Shown here: positions 15,575 through 24,715 of the stretch, one piece after another | Position numbering within the stretch: position 1 is the stretch's first letter | Layout of the letters: every line of letters starts with the position of its first letter | DNA from: Candidatus Kuenenia stuttgartensis | GTDB taxonomy: Bacteria; Planctomycetota; Planctomycetia; Pirellulales; UBA1268 | Direction: 5' to 3' | DNA: 34,871 nucleotides | Assembly (NCBI GenBank): GCA_945873085.1 | Contig: CAMCCR010000009.1 | Location: 1-34,871 of the forward strand | Notes under the pieces: model-generated | Told to the model about the DNA's origin: nothing | The model's database searches: none | Seen by the model: the letters and a program-made list of their open reading frames with translations, nothing else | Program-made: the position numbers and the translations under genes

Positions 15575-16849
15575 TCAGCGGAGCGGATTCCCCGGCTGGG
15601 CGGTCACTCCACGGAGCGGATTGGCCGCAGCTTCGCTCGAGGCCTCAGCCGAAGCGGCTGCCTTGGCACGCCAGCGCCCGACGGCCCGCTCGCTTCCCTC
15701 CACCATCCGCTGGGCCGGGGAGCGGAGCTTGGAGCCATCGCGTCGATCGTCAGGGGATCCTTCCACCTCCGTCGTCTCGGCGGGCCCGCTTGTCCGCACG
15801 ACGCTTCCCGGTGGGGCCTGCTTCGGATCCGCCAGGGAGGAGCGTGACCAGTTCGACCAAGCACTGTCGGCGAGGGCCCCCGCGGGACGGGCCGCCTCGG
15901 CCCCCGACGTCTCGAGTGGGACGTCGCGAGGGCCGCTGGCCTTGGATGGCACGTTGGATGGCGTGGCGTTCTGGTCGCCTGAACTTGCTTCAGTGTCCTC
16001 CGATTCGGAAGCACTCGGGGCCAATTCGCCGCCTCCAGGGAGGCCGCCCTCGGATCCGGAGGCACCGTCGGCCCCTGCGGCGGGCTCGGCGTCACCTGCG
16101 GGCGCGTCGTTCTTGCCTCCGGCGTCGTCCTCGGCATCGGCCATCGCCTCCTCTTCCTCTTCTTCTTCCTCGTCGGGCGCGGCCTCGTCGCGTTGGCTGG
16201 GAAGGGCGAGTTCGTCCTCCATGCCGGGCACCTCGGATCGGGGCGGCACGACGGGCGTCGTGGCCGGGTCAAAATGTCCGACCTGTTTCACACCCTGCCC
16301 CGGCCAGGACCGCCAGCGGGTCGCGTAGTAGCCGAATTGATCGGGCCGCACCGGGCAGTGCGCAGGGCACCCTCCCTGCTCACAGAGGCCGTTGCAGTGG
16401 AGACCGAGACGGTCGCCCACCGGACGGCATTTCCCGCAGCCCTGCCGGCCGCATTGGCGACAATCGGCGCTTGCCAGGGCTCCCCCGGCCAGCACCACGC
16501 CGCCGTCCGCACTCACCGTGGCGCTCGTCTGGCGCACCCCAGAAGTGGCGGCACGAGCGACGGCTGGCGAGCGGCCCCGCGCCGCCGTCGTCGCAGCCCC
16601 GCTCGCCCCCACCTGTGCCCCACGTTTGGCAGTGGCATTCGATGCCGTGGCTGCGGCCCGTTGGCCCTGCTTTGAAGTTCGGGCGGACGACTCGGCCCGC
16701 CGGGGTGTGGGCCCCGGGACGGACTGCTGGGCAAACAGTTCCGGACCTCCACCGGCCCCAAACGTGGCCGCCACCAACAGCAATAGCCCCACGAGGAACG
16801 CCCGCGGCCGTGACGGCAGGCAAAAAGAGCGGGAGGATGGGGGGATCAT
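15575..16849 (-). CDS. Secreted Cys-rich protein with FGYYATRWRSWPGQ motif and acidic low-complexity tract; function unknown
   Basis: Signal-peptide-like N-terminus (RAFLVGLLLLVAATFGAGGGPELFAQQ); central CRQCGRQGCGKCRPVGDRLGLHCNGLCEQGGCPAHCPVRPDQFGYYATRWRSWPGQGV; DEAAPDEEEEEEEEAMADAEDDAGG. Confidence 0.75.
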   Translation of the reverse strand: MIPPSSRSFCLPSRPRAFLVGLLLLVAATFGAGGGPELFAQQSVPGPTPRRAESSARTSKQGQRAAATASNATAKRGAQVGASGAATTAARGRSPAVARAATSGVRQTSATVSADGGVVLAGGALASADCRQCGRQGCGKCRPVGDRLGLHCNGLCEQGGCPAHCPVRPDQFGYYATRWRSWPGQGVKQVGHFDPATTPVVPPRSEVPGMEDELALPSQRDEAAPDEEEEEEEEAMADAEDDAGGKNDAPAGDAEPAAGADGASGSEGGLPGGGELAPSASESEDTEASSGDQNATPSNVPSKASGPRDVPLETSGAEAARPAGALADSAWSNWSRSSLADPKQAPPGSVVRTSGPAETTEVEGSPDDRRDGSKLRSPAQRMVEGSERAVGRWRAKAAASAEASSEAAANPLRGVTAQPGNPLR

Positions 16850-17062
16850 GCTTGGCCTCGCGGTGAATCGACCGTGGTGTTTGCGGGCCCCTCGGCCTTA
16901 CGACCGACAATCCCGACTCACCAGGAATATTCGTCCCAATCCCTCCCGCTTCTTTGATCAGACTTTTAAGGATTCCAGACGACCGGCTCCTTCCCCCCAA
17001 TTTGCCGCAACGGATAGGATGTTTCGAAAAGGATCCGCCCACGACGCGGAAAGCGACGCATC

Positions 17063-20000
17063 ATGCAATCGGTCAACCTCAAACTCCTGATCGTCCTCGC
17101 CATCCTCGCCGTCGGCGGCATGGGGGGCGTGTATGCGGTCCACGAGTTCCAGGTCTATCGCAACGCCGACAATCTCCTCGCCCTTGCCCGAGAGCGAGCC
17201 GAGGAGGGCCGATCGGAGGAGGCCGTGGGCCTCTACGTCCGCTACATGGGGTTGCGTAGCGAAGACAAGGAGGCGCGGGCCGAGTTCGCCAAACTCATGC
17301 TCCGGAAGGTGGGGGCGACGAGGGCCTCGAAGGCGAGCTACGCCCAGGCTTATGACGCCCTGGAAACGGCCGTGCGGATGAACCCCGACGACGACGATCT
17401 CCGCGAGCAACTCGCCGGATTTCTTTACCGCACCGGAAATTACACCGAATCACGCCAGCATTTCGGTCTCATCCGCGATCATCGCCTGACGAATCCGGTC
17501 GCCTCGGAGGCCAACGAAGAGGCCGTCTCGGAGGGGGAGAAAAAAGCAAAGCCTCCCACCCCCGACCACGTCATCAACCTCCGTTATGCCACGTCCTGCG
17601 CGGGGATGGGGCGATACGACGAGGCCGCAGAAGTCGCCTCGAAACTGATCGGCTTCGATCTCGGCACGAAGTCGTTCGACACCTCCTGGGAACCGCTGCC
17701 CGACTGTTCCGATGCTTACCTCCTCATCGCCGAGATCCTCGCCCGTCGCTACAACGACACGACCACCGCCTCGCGGGTCATGCGTCGGCTGCCGGAAGTC
17801 TATCCCACGGACAGCGGCGCCTGGTTGTCGATGGCGTCTTGGAGCGTCTTCCACAACGATCTCGCGGCCGCGGGGATCGAGATCGCGAGAGCCGTCCAAC
17901 TGGCCCCCGATTCCCCGCAGGTGCTGTTTGCAGAGTTCGAGATCGCGATGCGAACCAACGACTACGCGCGAGCCACGAAGGTGATGCAGGAAGGACTGGC
18001 TCCCTACGCCGACGACGCCCGCGTGATCATCGGAAATGCAGACCTCGCCAGGGCGATGGGGGAGCCTCTGGCGTCGCTCGATGTCCTGGTCAAAGGCGTT
18101 GAGGTCCTGCCCGACAATACGAGCATTCGCGGTCGCATCGTGGATCTGCTGTTCGATCTCGAGCGCGGCGAGGAGACCGTACCACATGTCGACGTGATAC
18201 GAGACTTGGAGGGGGACGACAACCCCGTCGTCACGTGGGCCGATGCACGCCTGCTCATGGAGCGCCGGCAATGGATTCCTGCATTGGAGAAGCTGAAGTC
18301 GCTCCGACCGAACGTTGCGAGTTCCCCTCAACTCACCCATGCCGTCGACCTCGCCCTGGCGATCTGCCACCAGGCGCTCGGCCAATCAGATGAGCTTCTG
18401 GAGGCGAGCCGACGGGTGCTGGCCGACGAACCAAACTCTTATCAAGCCCGGGTCGCGCTCGCTACAGCCCACTCGCAGGCCGGGAGAGACGACGAGGCAT
18501 TGGCGGCATTCGAATCGCTGGCTGCGACCCAGGCCCCGGAAAACCTCCCTAAGATGCAGTTGCTCTGGGCCCCTCTCCTCGACCTCCGCGTCAAGGACCA
18601 ACTCCGTCGCCCGGAGCCGAAACGCAATTGGAATAAGGTCGACGAACTGGTCGAGCTTCTCAGCACTTCCCCGCACATCGGAGATGCCCAAGTCGCCTCG
18701 ATCCGCTCGAACGTTCTGCAGCGCCGCGGGGACGAATCCGGAGCGGTGGAGATTGCATCACGGGCATTCGAAGCCTCGTCGGATGATCCGCAGGTGGCCG
18801 CACAGTTCGTGACGCTCCTCCTCGCCAACCAAGACATCGAGCGGGCGAAGCAGACCATCGATCGCCTCAGCACCGCAGTCCGCCGCGATCCACGGATGCT
18901 CTCCGCAGAGGCCAGGGTTTCCGCCAGCGAAGGGAGTGAGGCAGGCGAGGCCGGGTTGGCGTCGGTCGAAAAAGTGTGCGCGGAGATCCCCGCCAAGGAT
19001 GCTGTTCTCGTCCTTCTCACCATCATGGGAGTCCGCGTTCAGCAGCGCAATATTCCAGAGGCTGAACGGATCGCCGCCGTGATCCTCGAGCGGGAACCGT
19101 CGGAAATCCGCGCTCATGCATCGCTCCTCCAGATCGCAATCGACGAAAAGGATGTCGACAAGTTGTCCGCATACGCCGAACAGATCGGCGATTTGACCGG
19201 ACGCTCGTCGGCACCGTCGCGAGTTGCCCAAGCGATGGTGATGATCCTGAAAGTGCAGATCTCGCGGGAAAAGCAACTCGGCGAAGACAAGATGCCCCCG
19301 CCAATCTCGGCGGAGGATCGCCAATCGATCGAGCAGGCCCGCAATTTTTTGCTCGAGGCCCAAAACGATCGCCCGGGATGGTTCCAGATTCAGCAGTGCT
19401 TCGCGGAGATTGCCGGGATCCGCGGAGACAATGCCGCCTGTATCAGTCACCTCCGGAAGGCGATTGAACTGGGGGCTACGAACCCGGCAGTCCGACGGAT
19501 GCTCGCCGGGATGCTGCGGCAGGCAGGCCGACTCGACGATGCGCAGGAAGTCATTGGTGCGATGGGCGACGCAGCCGGACTCGGCGCTGCACGCATCAGC
19601 GCCGACATCGACGTTCAGGCGGGCCGCTTCGACGAGGCGGTGGCCCGCGCTGAAGAAATCACCCCGGCAGACGAGTCGAACGTCGACCATCTCCTCTGGT
19701 TCGCCCGCCTGCTGCAGGCCTGTGAAAAGCAGCCCCGCGCTGTGGAAGTCTTTGAGCGGGCCGCTGAACTCGGCCCCCAAAGGCTCGATTGCTGGATCGA
19801 TCTTATCCGTCAGCAACTCCTGTTGGGTTCCGCGCAGCAGGCCGATGCTTCTCTGCAACGGGCCACCGCCGTTCTCAGCGGGCCCGACAAAGAAATCGTC
19901 GCGGCGGTCTTCCACGAGATGCAGGGTGATGCCGGAAAGGCGGAGGAGGCCTACCGAAACGCGACTCTGGCTGCACCGACCGATCACCGCGTTGCCCGGC

Positions 20001-21442
20001 GATTCGCCGAGTTCCTCCTCCGCCGTGGCCTTCTGAATCCGGCCAAGGCCGAGCTCCTGCGAATCATCGCCATGCCCGAAGCGGCTGGCACGACGAGCCT
20101 CTATTGGGGCCGCCGCAGGCTCGCCCAGGACTACACGAGGAATGCCTCATATCGCGAACTCCAGGAGACTCTCGGCATTCTCCGGAAGAACGTCGATGCC
20201 GAAGGAAAATTGACCCCAGAGGACATTCGGATCGAGTTTGCGATTCTCATGGATCGCGAAGAGCCGGAGTGCTGGAGGCAGGCCGTCTCGCTCCTCGATG
20301 AACTGAAGCGCCGGGGCGAACTCGACGTCGAACAGCGTGTCCTGCTTGCCTGGCTTCAGGACAAACTCGGCAACTGGCTGGAGTCTCGCGAGACGCTCTT
20401 CGACATCGCGGCCGAACCGAACTGCCCACCTGCCGTGATCGCCACGCTCGTCGAGCAACTCATCTCCCACGGAGAACTCTCGTCCGCACGCACCTGGGCA
20501 ACCCGACTCCGGCAAAATGCCCCCGACGCGCCGATGACGGTCCGGCTCGACGCCAAACTCGCCATCGCTGCCGACGACCGTGAAGCGGCCGCCGAAGCGG
20601 CCCGGAAACTCATTCCCCAAGGCCCGACCACGCCGGAGACCGCCGGATCGATCGGGGCCGTGGCCCAACTGGTGGAGGAGCTCGGCTTCCCGAAGGCGGC
20701 CGACAAGCTCTACGCGGAATACGCCGAGCTGTCTGCCGACGGGGTCCTGGCACGGGCAGCTTTCCTCGGACGCCAACAGCGCACCGAAGAGGCGATCGAG
20801 TTCCTCGAGACCCCGCGGGATCGGCTGTCTGTTCTCGATGTTCTCGGCACGGGGGCCGGAATCCTCGAAGCCAACGGCGAATCCCCATCCGCGATGGCCG
20901 ACGAGCGTCTCGTGAAAATGTGTGCGAAGGCCCGTCGGACCGATCCGGAATCAATCATGATCGTGATTCTCCAGGGCGCTGTGATGGAGTTGATCGGCAG
21001 GTCGGACGAGGCGGTTGTGATCTACCGGGAACTCCTTGCCACCCCCGACCTCGATCCGGTTGTCGCCTCGCGGGCCAAGAACAACCTGGCGGCGATTCTG
21101 ATTGCCAGGAAGGAGATCGACGAGGCCAAGCAGTTGATCGACGAGGCGGTCGCCGAACTCGGCCCCCACCCGACGCTTCTCGACACCCGGGCCCTTGTTT
21201 GGCTCGCGCGAGGCGACACCACGCGTGCGATCGAGGATCTGAAGGAGTCGTTGTTGGCCCCTTCTGCCACGACCCATCTCCATATGGCACTGGCCGCCTA
21301 CGACGCGCGGATGACCACGGAGTGCCGTGCCGCCCTGATCAACGCCGAAAAGAAAGGGCTTCGAGCCGAACGGCTCAACAAGGCCGACCGGGAACGCCTC
21401 GACACCCTTGACAAAGTGCTCGCCGAGCAAGTTGACAGGTAG
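17063..21442 (+). CDS. Large membrane-anchored TPR-repeat protein (1459 aa)
   Basis: N-terminal single TM (LKLLIVLAILAVGGMGGVYAVHEF), then repeated TPR-like helices throughout (e.g. AEEGRSEEAVGLYVRYMGLRSEDKEARAEFAKL, HSQAGRDDEALAAFESLAATQAP, GRSDEAVVIYRELLATPDLDPVVASRAKNNLAAILIA). Confidence 0.9.
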   Translation: MQSVNLKLLIVLAILAVGGMGGVYAVHEFQVYRNADNLLALARERAEEGRSEEAVGLYVRYMGLRSEDKEARAEFAKLMLRKVGATRASKASYAQAYDALETAVRMNPDDDDLREQLAGFLYRTGNYTESRQHFGLIRDHRLTNPVASEANEEAVSEGEKKAKPPTPDHVINLRYATSCAGMGRYDEAAEVASKLIGFDLGTKSFDTSWEPLPDCSDAYLLIAEILARRYNDTTTASRVMRRLPEVYPTDSGAWLSMASWSVFHNDLAAAGIEIARAVQLAPDSPQVLFAEFEIAMRTNDYARATKVMQEGLAPYADDARVIIGNADLARAMGEPLASLDVLVKGVEVLPDNTSIRGRIVDLLFDLERGEETVPHVDVIRDLEGDDNPVVTWADARLLMERRQWIPALEKLKSLRPNVASSPQLTHAVDLALAICHQALGQSDELLEASRRVLADEPNSYQARVALATAHSQAGRDDEALAAFESLAATQAPENLPKMQLLWAPLLDLRVKDQLRRPEPKRNWNKVDELVELLSTSPHIGDAQVASIRSNVLQRRGDESGAVEIASRAFEASSDDPQVAAQFVTLLLANQDIERAKQTIDRLSTAVRRDPRMLSAEARVSASEGSEAGEAGLASVEKVCAEIPAKDAVLVLLTIMGVRVQQRNIPEAERIAAVILEREPSEIRAHASLLQIAIDEKDVDKLSAYAEQIGDLTGRSSAPSRVAQAMVMILKVQISREKQLGEDKMPPPISAEDRQSIEQARNFLLEAQNDRPGWFQIQQCFAEIAGIRGDNAACISHLRKAIELGATNPAVRRMLAGMLRQAGRLDDAQEVIGAMGDAAGLGAARISADIDVQAGRFDEAVARAEEITPADESNVDHLLWFARLLQACEKQPRAVEVFERAAELGPQRLDCWIDLIRQQLLLGSAQQADASLQRATAVLSGPDKEIVAAVFHEMQGDAGKAEEAYRNATLAAPTDHRVARRFAEFLLRRGLLNPAKAELLRIIAMPEAAGTTSLYWGRRRLAQDYTRNASYRELQETLGILRKNVDAEGKLTPEDIRIEFAILMDREEPECWRQAVSLLDELKRRGELDVEQRVLLAWLQDKLGNWLESRETLFDIAAEPNCPPAVIATLVEQLISHGELSSARTWATRLRQNAPDAPMTVRLDAKLAIAADDREAAAEAARKLIPQGPTTPETAGSIGAVAQLVEELGFPKAADKLYAEYAELSADGVLARAAFLGRQQRTEEAIEFLETPRDRLSVLDVLGTGAGILEANGESPSAMADERLVKMCAKARRTDPESIMIVILQGAVMELIGRSDEAVVIYRELLATPDLDPVVASRAKNNLAAILIARKEIDEAKQLIDEAVAELGPHPTLLDTRALVWLARGDTTRAIEDLKESLLAPSATTHLHMALAAYDARMTTECRAALINAEKKGLRAERLNKADRERLDTLDKVLAEQVDR

Positions 21443-21503
21443 GCGGTGTGCGGAGGGAACTGAGAACGTTCCTGGACGGCAGTGGCGACTTGGCGTCCCG
21501 CCG

Positions 21504-21818
21504 CTATCGCCCCTGCATGGCCCGGGAGCGGGCCAGCGCGTCCTCGGCCTCGGTGATCTTTCCTGCTCGCATGCAGGCGACACTCAGTGCCGTGTAGCTG
21601 AACGGGTCGTTTGGCTCGAGTTCACAGGCGCGACGGGCGTGCCTGACGGCGTCTTCATGCCGCTCGAGGCGGGTGCACCAAGCGGCGAGTGCTGAATAGG
21701 CCAACGCGAAATCTGGGTGGTCGGCAACAACCGCTTCGAGTTCGGCCACGGCTTCCGCCAGCCGCCCGGAGTCCTTCGTGGCGTGGGCGGCATCATAGCG
21801 TTCGTCGCGAGTCGTCAT
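21504..21818 (-). CDS. Small TPR-repeat protein
   Basis: 104 aa: DSGRLAEAVAELEAVVADHPDFALAYSALAAWCTRLERHEDAVRHARRACELEPNDPFSYTALSVACMRAGKITEAEDALARSRAM; about three TPR units. Confidence 0.8.
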   Translation of the reverse strand: MTTRDERYDAAHATKDSGRLAEAVAELEAVVADHPDFALAYSALAAWCTRLERHEDAVRHARRACELEPNDPFSYTALSVACMRAGKITEAEDALARSRAMQGR

Positions 21819-22288
21819 CCCTCTTCCCTCCTCGGTTCGCCTGAACTGCGTCTCAGGCCCAGTCTTCCACGTCTTCCACGCCGGCGGCGGGACACCCCAT
21901 CCTAACTCTGGGGAGAAAAAATCATCGCCCGAAGTTTTTCCCGTCGATTTCCGGCCGCCAGCAACCTCGTCGCCGCTTCCCCCGGCTCCGGCCCATGAGG
22001 ACGATTCCGAGGGCCCCGGCAGCCCATCTGGTGAACCGGGGGACCTGCGGCCAAAGGCGTGATCGGGGGAAGCTGGAAGAGCTGGGAAGCCGCTTTTCCC
22101 CGGTTGAAAATGCCATTGAATCCTCGCCCGCAGGAAGACGATAACCCTGCTGATTCATTCGGACTTCACGGAACGCCGCAACCGACGACAGCGGACTGCC
22201 GTTCGTTCGAACCCCGACGGGATCGGGTCCACCGCTCGATCGATCCCGGTCTTACGTCCCGAGCTGCTCCCGATCTGGAAGGCACGCC

Positions 22289-23146
22289 GTGAGCATTCAT
22301 CCGTTGGCTGCCGTGAGCCCCGAGGCCAGGCTTGGTGCGGGCGTCAAGGTCGGCGCCTTCGCTTCCGTGGAGGCCGGAGTCGAACTTGGAGACCACTGCC
22401 TTGTCGCCTCGGGCGCCGTGATCAAGTCAGGCGTCACCGCCGGTTGCCACAACGAGTTCTGCGAGCATTCGGTCATCGGAGGCGCGCCGCAGCACGTGGC
22501 CAGGCCGGCCGATGTTGGGCGCGTCATCATCGGTGACCACAACGTCTTCCGCGAGCACGTCACGGTTCATCGCGGGCTCAAGCCAGGCTGCGACACCATT
22601 GTCGGGAGCAGCAATTACGTCATGGCAGGGGGCCACTTCGGCCACGACTCCCTGGTCGGCAACAGCTGCATCTTCGCCAACGGCAGCATGCTCGGGGGAC
22701 ATGTCCAAATTGAGGACAAGGCGTTCGTTTCCGGCGCCGTCGCGGTCCATCAATTCTGCCGTGTCGGCCGCTTGGCCATGGTCGGTGGGCATGCGCGGGT
22801 CACGCAGGACATTCCCCCGTACATGCTCGTCGATGGTCAGAGTGGATGCATCGTGGGCCTCAACGTCGTCGGGCTGCGACGAAGTGGGCACACGGCCGAA
22901 GACATCGCTGATCTCAAGAACGCCTACCGCATCATCTATCGTCGCGGCCTTTCCTGGCAGGAGGTGCTGGAGACGCTGCGGACGGAGTTCCGTGCGGGCC
23001 CGGTTCTCCACCTGCGGGATTTCCTCGGCTCTGGCAAGCGGGGATTCACCCAGGAACGTCGTGCCCCCCCCAATGCCACCCTCCGCCTCCGCGTCGCCGA
23101 CGACGCTCCGGTGGTGGCACCGGCGCTCCGCTCCAAGGCCGGCTGA
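22289..23146 (+). CDS. lpxA: Acyl-[ACP]--UDP-N-acetylglucosamine O-acyltransferase
   Basis: GTG start; left-handed beta-helix hexapeptide repeats: IHPLAAVSPEARLGAGVKVGAFASVEAGVELGDHCLVASGAVIKSGVTAG...GDHNVFREHVTVHRGL...NYVMAGGHFGHDSLVGNSCIFANGSMLGGHVQIEDKAFVSGAVAVHQFCRVGRLAMVGG; C-terminal GLNVVGLRRSGHTAEDIADLKNAYRIIYR. Confidence 0.93.
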   Translation: MSIHPLAAVSPEARLGAGVKVGAFASVEAGVELGDHCLVASGAVIKSGVTAGCHNEFCEHSVIGGAPQHVARPADVGRVIIGDHNVFREHVTVHRGLKPGCDTIVGSSNYVMAGGHFGHDSLVGNSCIFANGSMLGGHVQIEDKAFVSGAVAVHQFCRVGRLAMVGGHARVTQDIPPYMLVDGQSGCIVGLNVVGLRRSGHTAEDIADLKNAYRIIYRRGLSWQEVLETLRTEFRAGPVLHLRDFLGSGKRGFTQERRAPPNATLRLRVADDAPVVAPALRSKAG

Positions 23147-23371
23147 GTCGCAGTCAATCTCCGACCCGGCGGCGTCGGATGTCCCGGCTGCGGCGCGGAT
23201 GAGGGCAGAACGAGGGGCTTTTTCTGCGGGGCCCGAGGGGCCCTTTCCGCGGTAAATCGGTGATTCCCGGGAAATCCATTCCCGCCGGGTCGCGTGGCCT
23301 GAAAAGATGGGCAAAGATTGACGGAGGCGGAGAGTCTCCGTTGCCCGTCACCGCACGCGCCCACGGCCACC

Positions 23372-24715
23372 ATGTTCCGACGGCAATCCGATCCAACGAA
23401 CGCCCTGTTCGGCGCTTCGGCCCTCCCGTCGCCCGGGCAATCCAACTGGCCGTGGATCCTCGGCGCCTTCGCGTTGACCGCCCTCGGCGGATGGTGGATC
23501 GGCCAATGGCTGGGCGAACGCGAGCCGATCGTCGTGGGGATCCTCCACTCGCGATCCGGTCCGACGGCCGCCCAGGAACGCCCCCTCATCGACGCCGAGG
23601 TGATGGCCCTCGAGGACATCAACAGGGCCGGGGGGCTGCTGGGGCGAAAGATCCGCTGGGTGATCGCCGACGGCGGGACCGACGGCAACTCCTTCGCCCG
23701 GCAGGCGGAACGGCTCATTCGCGACGACCGGGTCGACGTCATCGTCGGATGCTGGTCGACGGCGAGCAGGCGCGCCGTGGTGCCTGTCGCCGAGGCGAAC
23801 AACCACCTCCTCGTCTACCCGAACCGCCACGAGGGCTTCGAGGAATCGCCGAACGTCGTCTCGATCGGCCCGCTGCCGAACCAGCAGATCGCTCCGGCCG
23901 TGGCGTGGTGCCAAGAAGCGATGTCTGCCCGCCGCTTCTTTCTGATCGGCACCGACGATCCATGGTCGAGATCGGCGGGAGCATTTCTCGGAGACCAACT
24001 CGCCGGCATCGGTGCCACGCTCGTCGGGGAGGAATATCTGCCGGCCGGGAGCCTCGACGTGGCGTCGACCATCCAGGCGATCGGCACCTCGAACCCCGAC
24101 GTCGTGTTCAGCCTCCTCGGCGGCGATGCGACTGCCGCGTTGCTCCGCCAACTCCGTGAGGCCGGGGTCCGCCCCGCTGACCTTCCCGTGATGATGTTCA
24201 CCGTCAGCGAGGACGAACTTCAAGCCATGCCCCGCGATGACGTCACGCTTAACTACGTCGTCGCGGGCTCTTTCCAACGCAAGGATCTGGCTACCGACCA
24301 GGCATTCATCCGCACGTTCACCACGAGCACCGGAAACGAACGGCCCACGTCGGAGCAGGCCATGGCCGCTTACGGGGCCGTTCGCCTCTGGGCGGAGGCG
24401 GTCAAGGGGGCCGGCTCCGCCGACGCGTCGACCGTGCGCTCGACGATCAGCCATCAGACGATCCCGAGCCCGGAAGGCGTGATCGCCGTCGATCCCGACA
24501 GCCGCCATGCCTGGCGCAATCTCGCTGTGGGCCGGATCCGTTCGGACGGCCAGGTGGACACGCTCTGGTCGACACGGGGACCGACACGCCCGACGCCGTT
24601 CCCGGCGACGCGGACCCGCCCCGAGTGGACCAAGTTCCTGGTGACGGTCCAACGCGAGAAGGCCCAGCGACGTGCGGCCCCGTCGCCTGAGCCCAGATCG
24701 GGGGCAACACCATGA
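23372..24715 (+). CDS. UrtA/AmiC-like periplasmic substrate-binding protein, apparently membrane-anchored
   Basis: [67 protein letters not shown]...[55 protein letters not shown]-terminal [24 protein letters not shown] after ~25 polar residues. Start chosen at 23372. Confidence 0.9.
   Translation: MFRRQSDPTNALFGASALPSPGQSNWPWILGAFALTALGGWWIGQWLGEREPIVVGILHSRSGPTAAQERPLIDAEVMALEDINRAGGLLGRKIRWVIADGGTDGNSFARQAERLIRDDRVDVIVGCWSTASRRAVVPVAEANNHLLVYPNRHEGFEESPNVVSIGPLPNQQIAPAVAWCQEAMSARRFFLIGTDDPWSRSAGAFLGDQLAGIGATLVGEEYLPAGSLDVASTIQAIGTSNPDVVFSLLGGDATAALLRQLREAGVRPADLPVMMFTVSEDELQAMPRDDVTLNYVVAGSFQRKDLATDQAFIRTFTTSTGNERPTSEQAMAAYGAVRLWAEAVKGAGSADASTVRSTISHQTIPSPEGVIAVDPDSRHAWRNLAVGRIRSDGQVDTLWSTRGPTRPTPFPATRTRPEWTKFLVTVQREKAQRRAAPSPEPRSGATP

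Noticed and set aside
15382-16866. 494-aa plus-strand ORF
   Set aside because: Runs through the tRNA-Leu gene and antisense to the Cys-rich protein; Arg/Pro-rich.
18758-19987. 409-aa minus-strand ORF
   Set aside because: Antisense to the TPR protein, no domain.
22059-22292. 77-aa plus-strand ORF ending in a GTGA overlap with lpxA
   Set aside because: The overlap could suggest coupling, but the sequence looks non-coding (Pro/Arg-rich, no fold); kept only as a possible leader.
23226-23250. GC-rich hairpin (GCGG-GGCC...GGCC-CCGC) after lpxA
   Set aside because: No T-run on the 3' side in either orientation (the T-run precedes it on the plus strand), so not called as a terminator.
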